A DNA stretch of 64,000 nucleotides. Source: Alteromonas sp. a30. Its GTDB lineage: Bacteria; Pseudomonadota; Gammaproteobacteria; Enterobacterales; Alteromonadaceae. Every line of letters starts with the position of its first letter. Positions within the stretch are counted from its first letter, which is position 1. The notes beneath the pieces are model-generated. The model was not told where the DNA came from. It did not search any database and was given only the letters and a program-made list of their open reading frames with translations. The stretch lies in the NCBI RefSeq assembly GCF_026788005.1, contig NZ_JABEPE010000014.1, forward strand, positions 1 to 64,000, written 5' to 3'. The translations under genes and the position numbers were made by a program. This document shows positions 49,336 to 58,160 of this stretch, piece by piece.

Positions 49336-50292
49336 ATGCAAGCAAATAAAGCTTTAGTTGCTGAATCAATAGGTGTTCATGGGAAGTCAGAAAAGGACTT
49401 ATTTGCTCGACTTGGCAGAATTCCAGCCAATCCTCGAGTTGGGTATGTCATGTTGACGAATAGCAAACAAGGTGGTGATGGAAAAACAGTGAGAGCAGAT
49501 GTCTTGGTAGAAGATGGAAAGCACCTATTTGCTTATAAGCATTCTCTTGATAAAACCCCAAGGGATTTTTCTACGCAAACGTTCCCTTATGCAAGATATC
49601 GTGATCAGGCGCATCAATTAGCTGTTGAAGAAGGCAAGAAGATGTTTCCTGATTCTGAAGTTGTTTATAAAAGCAGTGATAGCGATGGTCTATGGGATGA
49701 TGCGGAAGTGGCGAATTGGGTGAGTGTTGCTGATAGTTTGCAAGATGACTATGACCCTGAAGTGGTCACAAGCGCCTATCGGTTTAAAGATGAGAGTGAA
49801 GGGAATGTAAAAGAGGCTGGTGACATTTGGTTTGAAAGTTTTAATGGTTTTTTGGATAAAGCGGCAGTCGAGGAAAATGAAAAGCGAGAAGCGTTATATA
49901 AAATTAATGCGTTAGCTATTTATTATCCGGAACCTACAACGTTGTACAACGATGCTGCAAGGCAAATGATGAATGGTGCTGAAAAAGGGCAATCAGAAGG
50001 AATGAAAATGGTAGTTAAACTTGTCAATACCATGAACCCTAGAGGGGTCAAAATAGATAAAAATCTAGGTTTTCTAAAATATGATAAGAGAATGACAACG
50101 ACAACCTCTGTAGGGGCGCGTAGAGAAAAACTTTATCTGGCTTATGTTGGGGCGGTTAGTCGACTTAAAAAAGGTGAGGAACCAAAAAAGAGTATTATCG
50201 CTGAGTTAGCAGCTAATGATGCTCAATCCTCTTACGCTGTAACACCCATAGAAATGGTTCGCAGGTACAAAGCGAATGGTTTGAAAGTATAG
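49336..50292 (+). CDS. Unknown soluble protein with MQANK start
   Basis: A 318-residue protein without signal peptide or membrane helix. It begins MQANKALVAES, sharing the first five residues with the large protein encoded at 50518. The N-terminal 100 residues contain RVGYVMLTNSKQGGDGKTV, which looks beta-rich. The rest is mostly helical with many Lys/Glu pairs. I do not recognise a family. Its place between two other large unknown proteins suggests a partner or cargo role. Start context is a moderate AAGGTCTCTG before the ATG. Confidence 0.5.
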   Translation: MQANKALVAESIGVHGKSEKDLFARLGRIPANPRVGYVMLTNSKQGGDGKTVRADVLVEDGKHLFAYKHSLDKTPRDFSTQTFPYARYRDQAHQLAVEEGKKMFPDSEVVYKSSDSDGLWDDAEVANWVSVADSLQDDYDPEVVTSAYRFKDESEGNVKEAGDIWFESFNGFLDKAAVEENEKREALYKINALAIYYPEPTTLYNDAARQMMNGAEKGQSEGMKMVVKLVNTMNPRGVKIDKNLGFLKYDKRMTTTTSVGARREKLYLAYVGAVSRLKKGEEPKKSIIAELAANDAQSSYAVTPIEMVRRYKANGLKV

Positions 50293-50345
50293 CGTTTTCT
50301 TTAATGAACTTACCTTGGTTGAATTTAGCCGGTAAAAATTTCACA

Positions 50346-50369
50346 AAACCCAAACCCAAACCCAAACCC
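50346..50369 (-). repeat. Four-unit AAACCC repeat, potential G-quadruplex on the minus strand
   Basis: Four exact AAACCC units in a row give GGGTTT x4 on the minus strand, the minimal form of an intramolecular G-quadruplex with TTT loops. It lies in the 225-base gap between two unknown genes (stop 50292, start 50518). In the mRNA the C-rich strand is present, so any effect would be at the DNA template level. Confidence 0.75.
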
Positions 50370-50517
50370 AAAAACAACCCTCAAATACCTTATTTAGCGC
50401 TTTGCTTTTAGCGCATAAAACACATTGGCCTCCTCTTGAACATTGATATTTGACTCGATCTTTTATGAGTGCGTTGAGCCTTGGTTCTTCAAGAAAACTT
50501 ACTTAAGGAAATTGATA

Positions 50518-53500
50518 ATGCAAGCGAATAAAACGGAACAAGAAAAGCAGTCAGAGTTGGCACAAGATTCCATACAAGACCCCATGCAAACCTTAGGTGG
50601 AGGCCAATCTAAATCGCGAACGGCATATTTGTTGTTAAATCAATACAGGTATCCTTTACATCAAGCCATCCTTTCGCACGAACTGGTAATGTCTGGCTCT
50701 TCTGGCTTACCCCAATCACAAGTCAACGATGCAGGGGACGCAACCATGACAGAATCAGCCAAGGGGGTGAAAAAGGAGCTTGCACAAAAACCACAGACGG
50801 TTTTAGGGGCAGGAGCCGTGGGCGTTGATATTCTGTCGGCAGGCGTCAATGTGGCACGGGATTATGCGTTACAAATGCTCTGGAGCCATGTCAACATTGG
50901 AACATCAGTTAAACAGGTCATTTCGGGATTGCTGACTTACAGCGTTACTTCAATTAAGTCGTTAAGTCCGTGGGTGGCAGCATTAGTGAAAGCGGTCGAT
51001 ATTCTGAAGTCCATACCCTCAGAGGTGGTGTCGACGGTACTTTGGGCTATCGGTAAAATATGGTTTTGGGCTGCCAATAAACTCTACAACGGTGGCTGGC
51101 TTGCCTCTCTTCGTGGCGATGTCACGGAATCTTATATTTTTGGCATTCTAAATGGTTTTGAATCTGCCCTGAGTAAGTTAAATAATTTTGTCGATGCGAT
51201 TGAAGCGTGGGTCAATTCCATTCAAAGTGCAATAGCATCAAAGTTGGCGGGGTTATGGGGCGGAGCCTCAGACGAAGAAACCGACAGCGCGGATACAACG
51301 GCGTTAACCTCAGAAGATCTTTCCGCACAAAAACAGAACGAACCTAATTTAGTGTCAAACCAGTTCATCTCATTAGGGATTAATCCGCCTAAATTGGGGG
51401 AATGGAATGGCAATGAATCCGACCAAAAGCGTGCGGGTTTGATGGCAACTGGTCGCGCGCAAGTGTCTTTTCTTGGTCAGTCCTTAGGGGGAAACGTTGA
51501 TGTTAATTTACCTTTTGGCACGGGGTGGGAGATTACCGTTGAACCGGTTTTTCAAACGTCCTCAATTGGTTTTTCCGAGTTCATTCGCGCTGAAAAAGTA
51601 CAAGGCGATAAGCTTATTGTAAACGAGCAAGGTTTAAACTTCTTTGGTGCGAGTATCCACGGCCTCAGTATTGCCAGTGGGCGGGTGCGTTCAGAAAGAA
51701 TCACGCTCTCCTATTTTAAAGGTCAGGATGTGGTCAACTTTTATGGTGATGCACAAGTGCCGTTGTGGGGGGATAAAAAGGTTGGCGGCAACTTCGATCT
51801 AAAACTCAACACCGCAGGGGAATTTCAATCGGGCAGAGCAAGAGTACATTCCGATAGCACATTTGAGGTGATCCCAGACTACCTTTCTATTGCCAATCCA
51901 AGGGGCGAGGTGCATGTCAAAAAGGGTGAAACGCCGGAATTTGATATAAGCACAAATGTTAACTTCAACAAACTACCCGGCGGCGTAAAGGCGAATGTTT
52001 CCGAAGCGAAGGTTTTTTATCACGACAAGGCCCTTGGCGGCGAGATAGCTTCGGCAGATGTAACGATTCCAGTAGGGCCTCACACCACGATGTCGTTGGC
52101 AATGAAAAACGCCAAATTCACCAAAGATAAAATAGAAGCGCAAAACGCCTTCATGGATTTGGAGCACGACACCAGCAAGGAGCTTAATGAAAAGGATGTC
52201 GTCGGCTCAAGCCTTTTCACGGAAAATAATATTCTGAACAATATTATTGATTTAAAGCAGCTAACCATACATCAAGGTTTGTCGTCGCTTAAATACGAAG
52301 GCGGGAAGTTTACTTACGAAAAAGACGCGAACAATGGCATACAGAAATTGCGCGCGCGGGTGTTAGGGCTAGATGCGTATTACGACGGAGACAAAAAAGA
52401 AGGTGGCATCGAAGGCGATTGGCGACAACGAGCCTCTATTCCGGTAATCGACATTGATATTCCGCTTGTTGCTGGTGTCGCGGGTAGCTCAGTGGGATTG
52501 AGAGGCGGTTTTGAGGTTGGTGCAAGTGTTGGATTAGGTCTTAAAAAAGGCAAAAGCAATGCTAAAACAGGCGAAACCTTATACAAAGTTAACGGTAAAA
52601 CGGGGGGTTATGCAAAAGCCTTTATAAGAGTGGAAGGCGGCGCTTTTGTTGGCATACCTTTCCTTGCCAAGCTTCAGGCTGGGATACATGGTGAAGTAGA
52701 TGGCAGTATTTTCGGTGATGTAACTATTTCCGGCGGTTTAAAGTACACCAAGGGCAAGGAGGATCATTCTTTCGGCAGTTTTGGTCTTAACCCTGCTAAT
52801 CCCATAGAAGGTGAATTTCGCTTGGGCGGTAAAATATCGGCGAATGTTGGCGCTTCGATAAAAGCAAAAGCACTCCTTTTCGAGAAGAAAATCGCTTCAA
52901 TTACCTTTGGGGAATGGACACTGGGAGAATACCAATTATTGGGATGCGTGAAGAAAGATGCCACAGGAAGAAGTTATAAAATTGAAATTGATCATGCTAA
53001 ATCTGGCTTCAAAACACGGGAAGAACAAGCATCCAAAGCAGAACCGATATCGACCTCCGTCGATAAATGGATAAATCAGCATGAACAAGAAAAAAATAAG
53101 ATTACCTATAATGATAATGCTCAGGCAAAAAGGCGAATAGCAGAGGTCTCGCGCAAAACATTATTTGGGAGTTTTTCAAAAGAAAAAACGGAAGAGTTGA
53201 TAGATAAATACAGCATGTTACTTGAACAGCGAAACCAAAAAGACATGCTGAAAGACATCTACAGCAAGATGAAGATTGAAAAGAATGCACTTCCTGAAAC
53301 GGGCACTTTCATTTGGAGTATTGATACTTGGAATGAAGCCGTGGGAAGAAGAAAAATATTATTCTTTTTCGAACAAAGTGAAAGCAAAGCCAAGGTCGCT
53401 AAGTACATTGAGTCCTATCATAAGAAAACGTCAACGCTTAAAAAACGACATGAATTGCTTGATGATATGGAAAAACTGGTTACCGAATACAAAGATAAGA

Positions 53501-53580
53501 AAACCAAGTCCGAAGAAAACAAAGCGTCTGCCGAAGAGTTTCTGCACAATATTAAGCAAGAGCGCTTTTTAGCGTTGTAA
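50518..53580 (+). CDS. Large unknown beta-rich protein with MQANK start (eCIS cargo or toxin candidate)
   Basis: A 1020-residue protein; the ATG at 50518 follows AAGGAAATTGATA. It has a short disordered, Gln-rich start (MQANKTEQEKQSELAQDS). A hydrophobic/amphipathic region spans about 95-240 (SIKSLSPWVAALVKAVDIL, VSTVLWAIGKIWFWAANKL). A long beta-repeat region follows (about 300-800) with alternating motifs such as FYGDAQVPLWGDKKVGGNF and GGAFVGIPFLAKLQAGIHGEV. The last 180 residues are a Lys/Glu-rich coiled coil. There is no signal peptide. I do not recognise the family. The layout (membrane-active part plus long beta part) recalls large proteins carried by contractile injection loci; this is a resemblance, not an assignment. 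Confidence 0.5.
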   Translation: MQANKTEQEKQSELAQDSIQDPMQTLGGGQSKSRTAYLLLNQYRYPLHQAILSHELVMSGSSGLPQSQVNDAGDATMTESAKGVKKELAQKPQTVLGAGAVGVDILSAGVNVARDYALQMLWSHVNIGTSVKQVISGLLTYSVTSIKSLSPWVAALVKAVDILKSIPSEVVSTVLWAIGKIWFWAANKLYNGGWLASLRGDVTESYIFGILNGFESALSKLNNFVDAIEAWVNSIQSAIASKLAGLWGGASDEETDSADTTALTSEDLSAQKQNEPNLVSNQFISLGINPPKLGEWNGNESDQKRAGLMATGRAQVSFLGQSLGGNVDVNLPFGTGWEITVEPVFQTSSIGFSEFIRAEKVQGDKLIVNEQGLNFFGASIHGLSIASGRVRSERITLSYFKGQDVVNFYGDAQVPLWGDKKVGGNFDLKLNTAGEFQSGRARVHSDSTFEVIPDYLSIANPRGEVHVKKGETPEFDISTNVNFNKLPGGVKANVSEAKVFYHDKALGGEIASADVTIPVGPHTTMSLAMKNAKFTKDKIEAQNAFMDLEHDTSKELNEKDVVGSSLFTENNILNNIIDLKQLTIHQGLSSLKYEGGKFTYEKDANNGIQKLRARVLGLDAYYDGDKKEGGIEGDWRQRASIPVIDIDIPLVAGVAGSSVGLRGGFEVGASVGLGLKKGKSNAKTGETLYKVNGKTGGYAKAFIRVEGGAFVGIPFLAKLQAGIHGEVDGSIFGDVTISGGLKYTKGKEDHSFGSFGLNPANPIEGEFRLGGKISANVGASIKAKALLFEKKIASITFGEWTLGEYQLLGCVKKDATGRSYKIEIDHAKSGFKTREEQASKAEPISTSVDKWINQHEQEKNKITYNDNAQAKRRIAEVSRKTLFGSFSKEKTEELIDKYSMLLEQRNQKDMLKDIYSKMKIEKNALPETGTFIWSIDTWNEAVGRRKILFFFEQSESKAKVAKYIESYHKKTSTLKKRHELLDDMEKLVTEYKDKKTKSEENKASAEEFLHNIKQERFLAL

Positions 53581-53710
53581 ACTTAGGTTAGAATCCTCTT
53601 CCTTCAATAGATTTGGGTCTCGCAGTACTTTGAACCAAGCTGTTTAGCGAAGCGTGATATTTAAGTGCCGAGGAACGACAAAAACAACACTTAAAGGGAA
53701 AAGGATTGTT

Positions 53711-54334
53711 ATGCTGAGTAAGCGTTTGGGCTGGGGGTTGATCGTTGTATCAATGCTTATGCTTTTAGGGTGTGGGGCCACCAAAAATACCCTATCAAAA
53801 GACAAAGACATATTAGCATCAAATCACGATGGCTATTTGTTGATGTCAGTCGACACACAAACCGATTTATCCTCCATTCGCGTGTTTGGCCGTACCACAT
53901 TCACACTTTCAAAAGATGATCTAAGAAAAGGCTCAAACTATATTTTGCTTGCCTTACCTGCCGGAGATTATCGCTTTACAAAAATCACCATTGGTCGCTC
54001 ATATTACATGCTCAGAGATGAAATATGGGACTTCTCTATTAAACCGCAAGTCATCAGTTATGTTGGGGATTTATCCTTCGTTAGCGCATTCGGCGGAGCC
54101 AATATTAGCTTGGTGAACCAGTCTTCCATGGCGCTGGAGTTTTTGGAGGACAGTTTTCCCAATATCTTGGCGCAACGTGCTGTTGAATACCAAGGGCCCG
54201 GCGAAGATAGCTTTTTTGATTATGCCGCGAGTGTGGAACAAGGGGTTGTAGCACCCCCCGCATCGGCAACCCCAGTAACTCCGATGCCTGAGAAACAAGG
54301 CGCAGTTCAAACAGCCAGAGGAGAGGCGCAATGA
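53711..54334 (+). CDS. Predicted lipoprotein of unknown function
   Basis: A 207-residue protein with a type II signal peptide: basic MLSKR, hydrophobic core and lipobox LMLLGC, with Cys22 as the lipidation site and Gly next to it (no Asp+2 inner-membrane retention), so probably outer membrane. The mature part starts with a polar linker, then a beta-rich domain (LLMSVDTQTDLSSIRVFGR, LPAGDYRFTKITIGRS), and ends in a Pro/Ala-rich tail. The start at 53711 has GGGAAAAGGATTG in front. It overlaps the peptidase gene downstream by ATGA, so the two are probably partners at the cell envelope. Confidence 0.7.
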   Translation: MLSKRLGWGLIVVSMLMLLGCGATKNTLSKDKDILASNHDGYLLMSVDTQTDLSSIRVFGRTTFTLSKDDLRKGSNYILLALPAGDYRFTKITIGRSYYMLRDEIWDFSIKPQVISYVGDLSFVSAFGGANISLVNQSSMALEFLEDSFPNILAQRAVEYQGPGEDSFFDYAASVEQGVVAPPASATPVTPMPEKQGAVQTARGEAQ

Positions 54335-57300
54335 GAATCGCCAACGTTATTCGTTATTTGGTTAGCAACCTAGCGTCTTTTCGAATTGCTTCTGTGTTGC
54401 TCGCGTGTTTTATTTCTTTCTTTTCGGTCGCGGGAAAAATTCCTGTTCGAGACTTATTCGCTCCTGCCCAAATTTCCCACATCGAAATGAGCCCGGACGG
54501 AAAACTCATTGCAGCACAAACGCGGGATGATGATAAGCGTTACATCACTATTTTTGATACCGCAACCTTGCAGTCGTACAAAAAACTAAGGTTGTATGAA
54601 AAAGAGAGTCTTCGAGAGCTGGAGTGGGTTGATAACAACACGATTTATATCGGCCTGATGCGCGGCAAAGCAGAATACGTAACAGGATATATCGATCTCG
54701 ATCTTGCTCAGCTAGGTGAACTTGTGGAATTCACCTATTTGCGAAGTGTAGGCGATATTATCGACTTTTTACCTAACGAAGAAGACACGGTTTTGTTCAG
54801 TAAGAACACAGGCAAATATGTCATTGATTTAAAAATTTACAAAGCCAAACTCTCTCAATTAACGCAGCCTTCTGGTCAGAATGAAGCGGCAAAAGACTTT
54901 GAGGAGCCCATCGACTATAAAAGCGATGCCATAAGTTATATTAAAGGTGCGGATCCACAAACACTATTCGCAGTAACGTTTGATGAAGCGAAAAAAAGCA
55001 GTTCTTTATGGTATCAGCTCAGTAGGCAAGGTGATTGGAATCACTTATACACATGGAATAACCAAGATTTTTACTTCCATCCAATAAGCCATATCAGCGG
55101 CGATACTTTCCTTGTTATTACCAATAAAGATACCGACACAAAAAGCGCGGTTCGCTTTAATGCTCGCACACAAAAAATAGAAGAAGTTTTGTATCAACAC
55201 GAAAAATACGACCTAACGTCTGCCACGATGAACAACAATAAAACGGGGTTGGGCTCGGTGAGTTATTTTGAATATGGCAACTTAAGAACAGAATTTTTGA
55301 GCGACACCGTGGTGGCATTAAGCAGCCACATTCAATCGCAGCTTGATGGTAAAAAGTGGTACGTGGTAAGCAACTCGTTGGATAACAATACGGCGGTTGT
55401 TTTAGCCTTGGGTAAGCAAGATTCAGGTGCGTTTTATGTATTATCGAGTGCCAATGCAGTAGAAGGTGCAAGCTCAGAACCTGAGCTAACTATTCGTCTT
55501 CTCGCTACTATCATGAAAAACGCGCAAGACTACACCTTTGCAGCAACGCAAACTTACTCACTTGCAACGCCCGATGATGATGAAATTGAAGTGCTACTAA
55601 CTGAGCCTGTAAGGAATAACAATAATGTCTTGCTGGTTATGCCGCACGGTGGCCCGATTGGCGTGAGGGATGATGCCATTTTTAACAATTCTGTTCAGTT
55701 CCTTGCAGACAGAGGATATACCGTTTTACGTGTTAACTTCCGTGGTTCCAGTGGTTTTGGTAAACGTTTCCAGAAAAAAGGCCGCGCTCAGTTCGGTAAG
55801 TTGATAGAGCAGGACATCATGCTTGCGGTTAACGATCTTTTACAAAAGCAATCCTTTGAACATTTATGCTCCATCGGTACGAGTTACGGTGGTTATTCTG
55901 CACTGATGCTGAGCATTCAAAACCCAGACTTATTTTCTTGCGCAGTAGGTGGTTATGGCGTTTACGATTTGCCGCTATTGTTTAATGCCAGTAACCGCAA
56001 AATGAATCAGCAATATATTAATGCCGTCACCAGAGTGGTGGGCAAAAACAGCGAAGATTTAAAGCGTGTCTCGCCAGTTTATCTTGTGGACAAAGTCAAT
56101 GTGCCGGTTTTATTGCTTGCCGGCACGGACGACAACATTGCGGTTTTTGAGCACAGCAACCGCATGAAATACATGTTAGAAAAGTTCAATAAGCCAGTAG
56201 AAACGGTATTTTATAAAGGCGTTGGGCATGGTCATCATACATGGGGTGGAGATTGGCACGAATCCGCTATTATCGACCGCTTTTTAAGGGAAACCTTATC
56301 CTTACCAGCGTTGCCGGATAAAGAAGCGGATTTACAAGAATATGTTGCCTTAGCGGACTACTTCAGTGGAGACACATTGGTTGGCGACCAAGAAGCACTG
56401 GCGTTAAAGTATTATCGACTCGCAGCTGAACTTGGACACGATCGTTCCATGTTTAATGTTGGCGCTTACTATCATCGAGGCGACCAAGTTGAGAAAGATT
56501 TAAACATGGCACGGATGTGGTACGAGAAATCCTCAGAAGCAGGAAATTCAGGGGCAAGCCATCGTTTAGGTTACCTGTTAATGCAGGGAGACTACCAATC
56601 GCCGCCAATTGAAAGTGAAAAAAGCGATGAGGAGACAAGGCCCACCTATCGTCATCACAAGCGCATGAAGCAAACGAATCATGTCGACCAAGTCAATGCC
56701 GTTAAAGCGTTTCAAAAAGCGGTTGAGCAGGGCAATGATGCAGAGTCGTTAGTTTACCTTGGCTTTGCATACTGCATGGGATTAGGTGTTGAGAAAAACG
56801 TCGATAAATGCATTGAGTATTTGAGCCTAGAGGAACGAGGAAAAGACAAAGAAAAAGATCTTGCCAATCCCGTTACCACAGATAGCTATTCAGCGCGTAG
56901 GGCGGTATTAGCTACAATAATGATTGAAGGCAAATACACAGACGAAGAATACGATAAACTGAATGCAATGATGCAGTCTGTTCGTGCTTATCAAGAAATC
57001 CCTTTCCAATTGGATGATATGGATTATGGCACGTTTGGGCCTTTCCATTTCAGGCTCTCTAAAAGTTTTAGGCATTATTATTCAGTAACACGTATCCCGT
57101 TGCAGTTTGGTGAAGAAGAAGAGACTCGCTACGGTATTAAATTTGAAGTTGAGCCACAAGACAGCGATTACGATAGCAATGTGGCGGTGTTCATTCGTTG
57201 GAGTCGAAAGTTAGAAGATGAAACAGACTTTGTGGTTGAGGACGAAAAACTCACTATCCGTAATATCAACTATCCATTTCCGGTTTTGCGAATGGTTGAT

Positions 57301-57399
57301 GAAAACGACAAAGTGAATTCCCAATGGCGAGTCGAGATTTTCTCCACACGAGGGAAAAAGTTGCATCAACAAGACTTCACTATTGTTGAAGCAGAATAA
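54331..57399 (+). CDS. Secreted S9-family prolyl-oligopeptidase-like hydrolase fused to Sel1 repeats
   Basis: A 1022-residue protein with an N-terminal signal segment (about residues 15-38, cleavage near SVAGK). A beta-propeller region follows (about 45-420), then an S9 alpha/beta-hydrolase domain with the triad Ser near 518 (GTSYGGYSAL), Asp near 598 (LAGTDDN) and His near 632 (GVGHGHHTWGG). After about residue 675, Sel1-like repeats appear (ALKYYRLAAELGHDRSMFN, ARMWYEKSSEAGNSGASHRL, AFQKAVEQGNDAESLVYLG), with a beta-rich end. S9 enzymes cleave oligopeptides. The Sel1 extension is unusual and probably gives partner binding. It overlaps the lipoprotein gene by 4 bases. Confidence 0.82.
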   Translation: MRIANVIRYLVSNLASFRIASVLLACFISFFSVAGKIPVRDLFAPAQISHIEMSPDGKLIAAQTRDDDKRYITIFDTATLQSYKKLRLYEKESLRELEWVDNNTIYIGLMRGKAEYVTGYIDLDLAQLGELVEFTYLRSVGDIIDFLPNEEDTVLFSKNTGKYVIDLKIYKAKLSQLTQPSGQNEAAKDFEEPIDYKSDAISYIKGADPQTLFAVTFDEAKKSSSLWYQLSRQGDWNHLYTWNNQDFYFHPISHISGDTFLVITNKDTDTKSAVRFNARTQKIEEVLYQHEKYDLTSATMNNNKTGLGSVSYFEYGNLRTEFLSDTVVALSSHIQSQLDGKKWYVVSNSLDNNTAVVLALGKQDSGAFYVLSSANAVEGASSEPELTIRLLATIMKNAQDYTFAATQTYSLATPDDDEIEVLLTEPVRNNNNVLLVMPHGGPIGVRDDAIFNNSVQFLADRGYTVLRVNFRGSSGFGKRFQKKGRAQFGKLIEQDIMLAVNDLLQKQSFEHLCSIGTSYGGYSALMLSIQNPDLFSCAVGGYGVYDLPLLFNASNRKMNQQYINAVTRVVGKNSEDLKRVSPVYLVDKVNVPVLLLAGTDDNIAVFEHSNRMKYMLEKFNKPVETVFYKGVGHGHHTWGGDWHESAIIDRFLRETLSLPALPDKEADLQEYVALADYFSGDTLVGDQEALALKYYRLAAELGHDRSMFNVGAYYHRGDQVEKDLNMARMWYEKSSEAGNSGASHRLGYLLMQGDYQSPPIESEKSDEETRPTYRHHKRMKQTNHVDQVNAVKAFQKAVEQGNDAESLVYLGFAYCMGLGVEKNVDKCIEYLSLEERGKDKEKDLANPVTTDSYSARRAVLATIMIEGKYTDEEYDKLNAMMQSVRAYQEIPFQLDDMDYGTFGPFHFRLSKSFRHYYSVTRIPLQFGEEEETRYGIKFEVEPQDSDYDSNVAVFIRWSRKLEDETDFVVEDEKLTIRNINYPFPVLRMVDENDKVNSQWRVEIFSTRGKKLHQQDFTIVEAE

Positions 57400-57418
57400 C
57401 TTTTTTAGAAATTAATTT

Positions 57419-57445
57419 AGGGCGCTTAATGAGCGCCCTTTTTGT
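57419..57445 (+). terminator. Strong rho-independent terminator
   Basis: AGGGCGCT (57419-57426) and AGCGCCCT (57432-57439) form a perfect 8-base GC-rich stem with a TAATG loop, directly followed by TTTTTG and TTTTTC. It lies 20 bases after the peptidase stop codon. Confidence 0.88.
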
Positions 57446-57530
57446 TTTTCAGCCATTCAATATGATTTGAGTTGACCTTCTCCGCTAAATTCCAATCACA
57501 ATTCAGCCTAACCTGCGACTCCTAATAAAT

Positions 57531-57558
57531 ACGCACGAACAAACATGTGCGTTGTTTT
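57531..57558 (+). terminator. Second terminator-like hairpin before the next gene
   Basis: ACGCAC (57531-57536) and GTGCGT (57547-57552) pair around a 10-base loop and are followed by TGTTTTTAA. No gene lies between it and the stronger terminator upstream, so it may act as a leader attenuator of the gene at 57621. Confidence 0.45.
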
Positions 57559-57620
57559 TAACATCTCTGCTCAACGTCCGTGTTCAACTTTTCAAAACCT
57601 TACAAACGAAGGAATTTATT

Positions 57621-58010
57621 ATGTCTAAATTGGTTGCGGTTAAAGGCGCGGTGATCAGTTTCGAGCCAGTAACCGTGTTGGGAACCGATACCGTTGGAAA
57701 GGAATCCAGTAAATTGCTGGTTCAAGGCAAAGGGGTGTATACCCAAGAAATTAAGCTATCTATTTCCGCTATCTCCAACATTATTGACGGTAGCGTTGCG
57801 CCCGGTACCTTTAATGGCAGCGTTATGCCAACTGCCAGCAAACTCTTCGTTGAAGGAGGCAAAGTCGTGCTTGCCAATGATGTATTAACCGGCGGTAACG
57901 ATTCCGGAGCTGCGCAAAAACCGGGTCCAAATGGTGCGCCTGCGCCAAGCCCCATTTCGTTTACCAGAAAAGTGCTACAAGCGGGGCAAGTAAAGCTCTG
58001 TGCAAAGTGA
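57621..58010 (+). CDS. Small unknown protein, possibly PAAR-like spike tip
   Basis: A 129-residue protein starting MSKLVAVKGAVISFEPV, behind CGAAGGAATTTATT. It has two similar Gly/Val-rich segments (SKLLVQGKGVYTQE and SKLFVEGGKVVLANDVLTGG) and a Pro-rich stretch (PGPNGAPAPSPISF). The doubled pattern of short strands around a VxGK-type turn resembles PAAR/DUF4150-type spike-tip proteins, but the metal-binding residues are not evident. I hold the assignment as weak. In an eCIS-type block a tip protein would be expected. It is separated from the upstream genes by two terminators. Confidence 0.4.
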   Translation: MSKLVAVKGAVISFEPVTVLGTDTVGKESSKLLVQGKGVYTQEIKLSISAISNIIDGSVAPGTFNGSVMPTASKLFVEGGKVVLANDVLTGGNDSGAAQKPGPNGAPAPSPISFTRKVLQAGQVKLCAK

Positions 58011-58160
58011 CTTATGGCTATTATCCATAGCGCTATGGTTCTTGTGGTATCTTAAATTTCCCCTCTTTCTATTCCCCCTTTCTCTTTTATTACCAGTTTT
58101 GTCTGTCACGCCTTTTGTTGTTACACCGTCTCCTTTTTTTAATCGCATAAAGGAGCGGGT

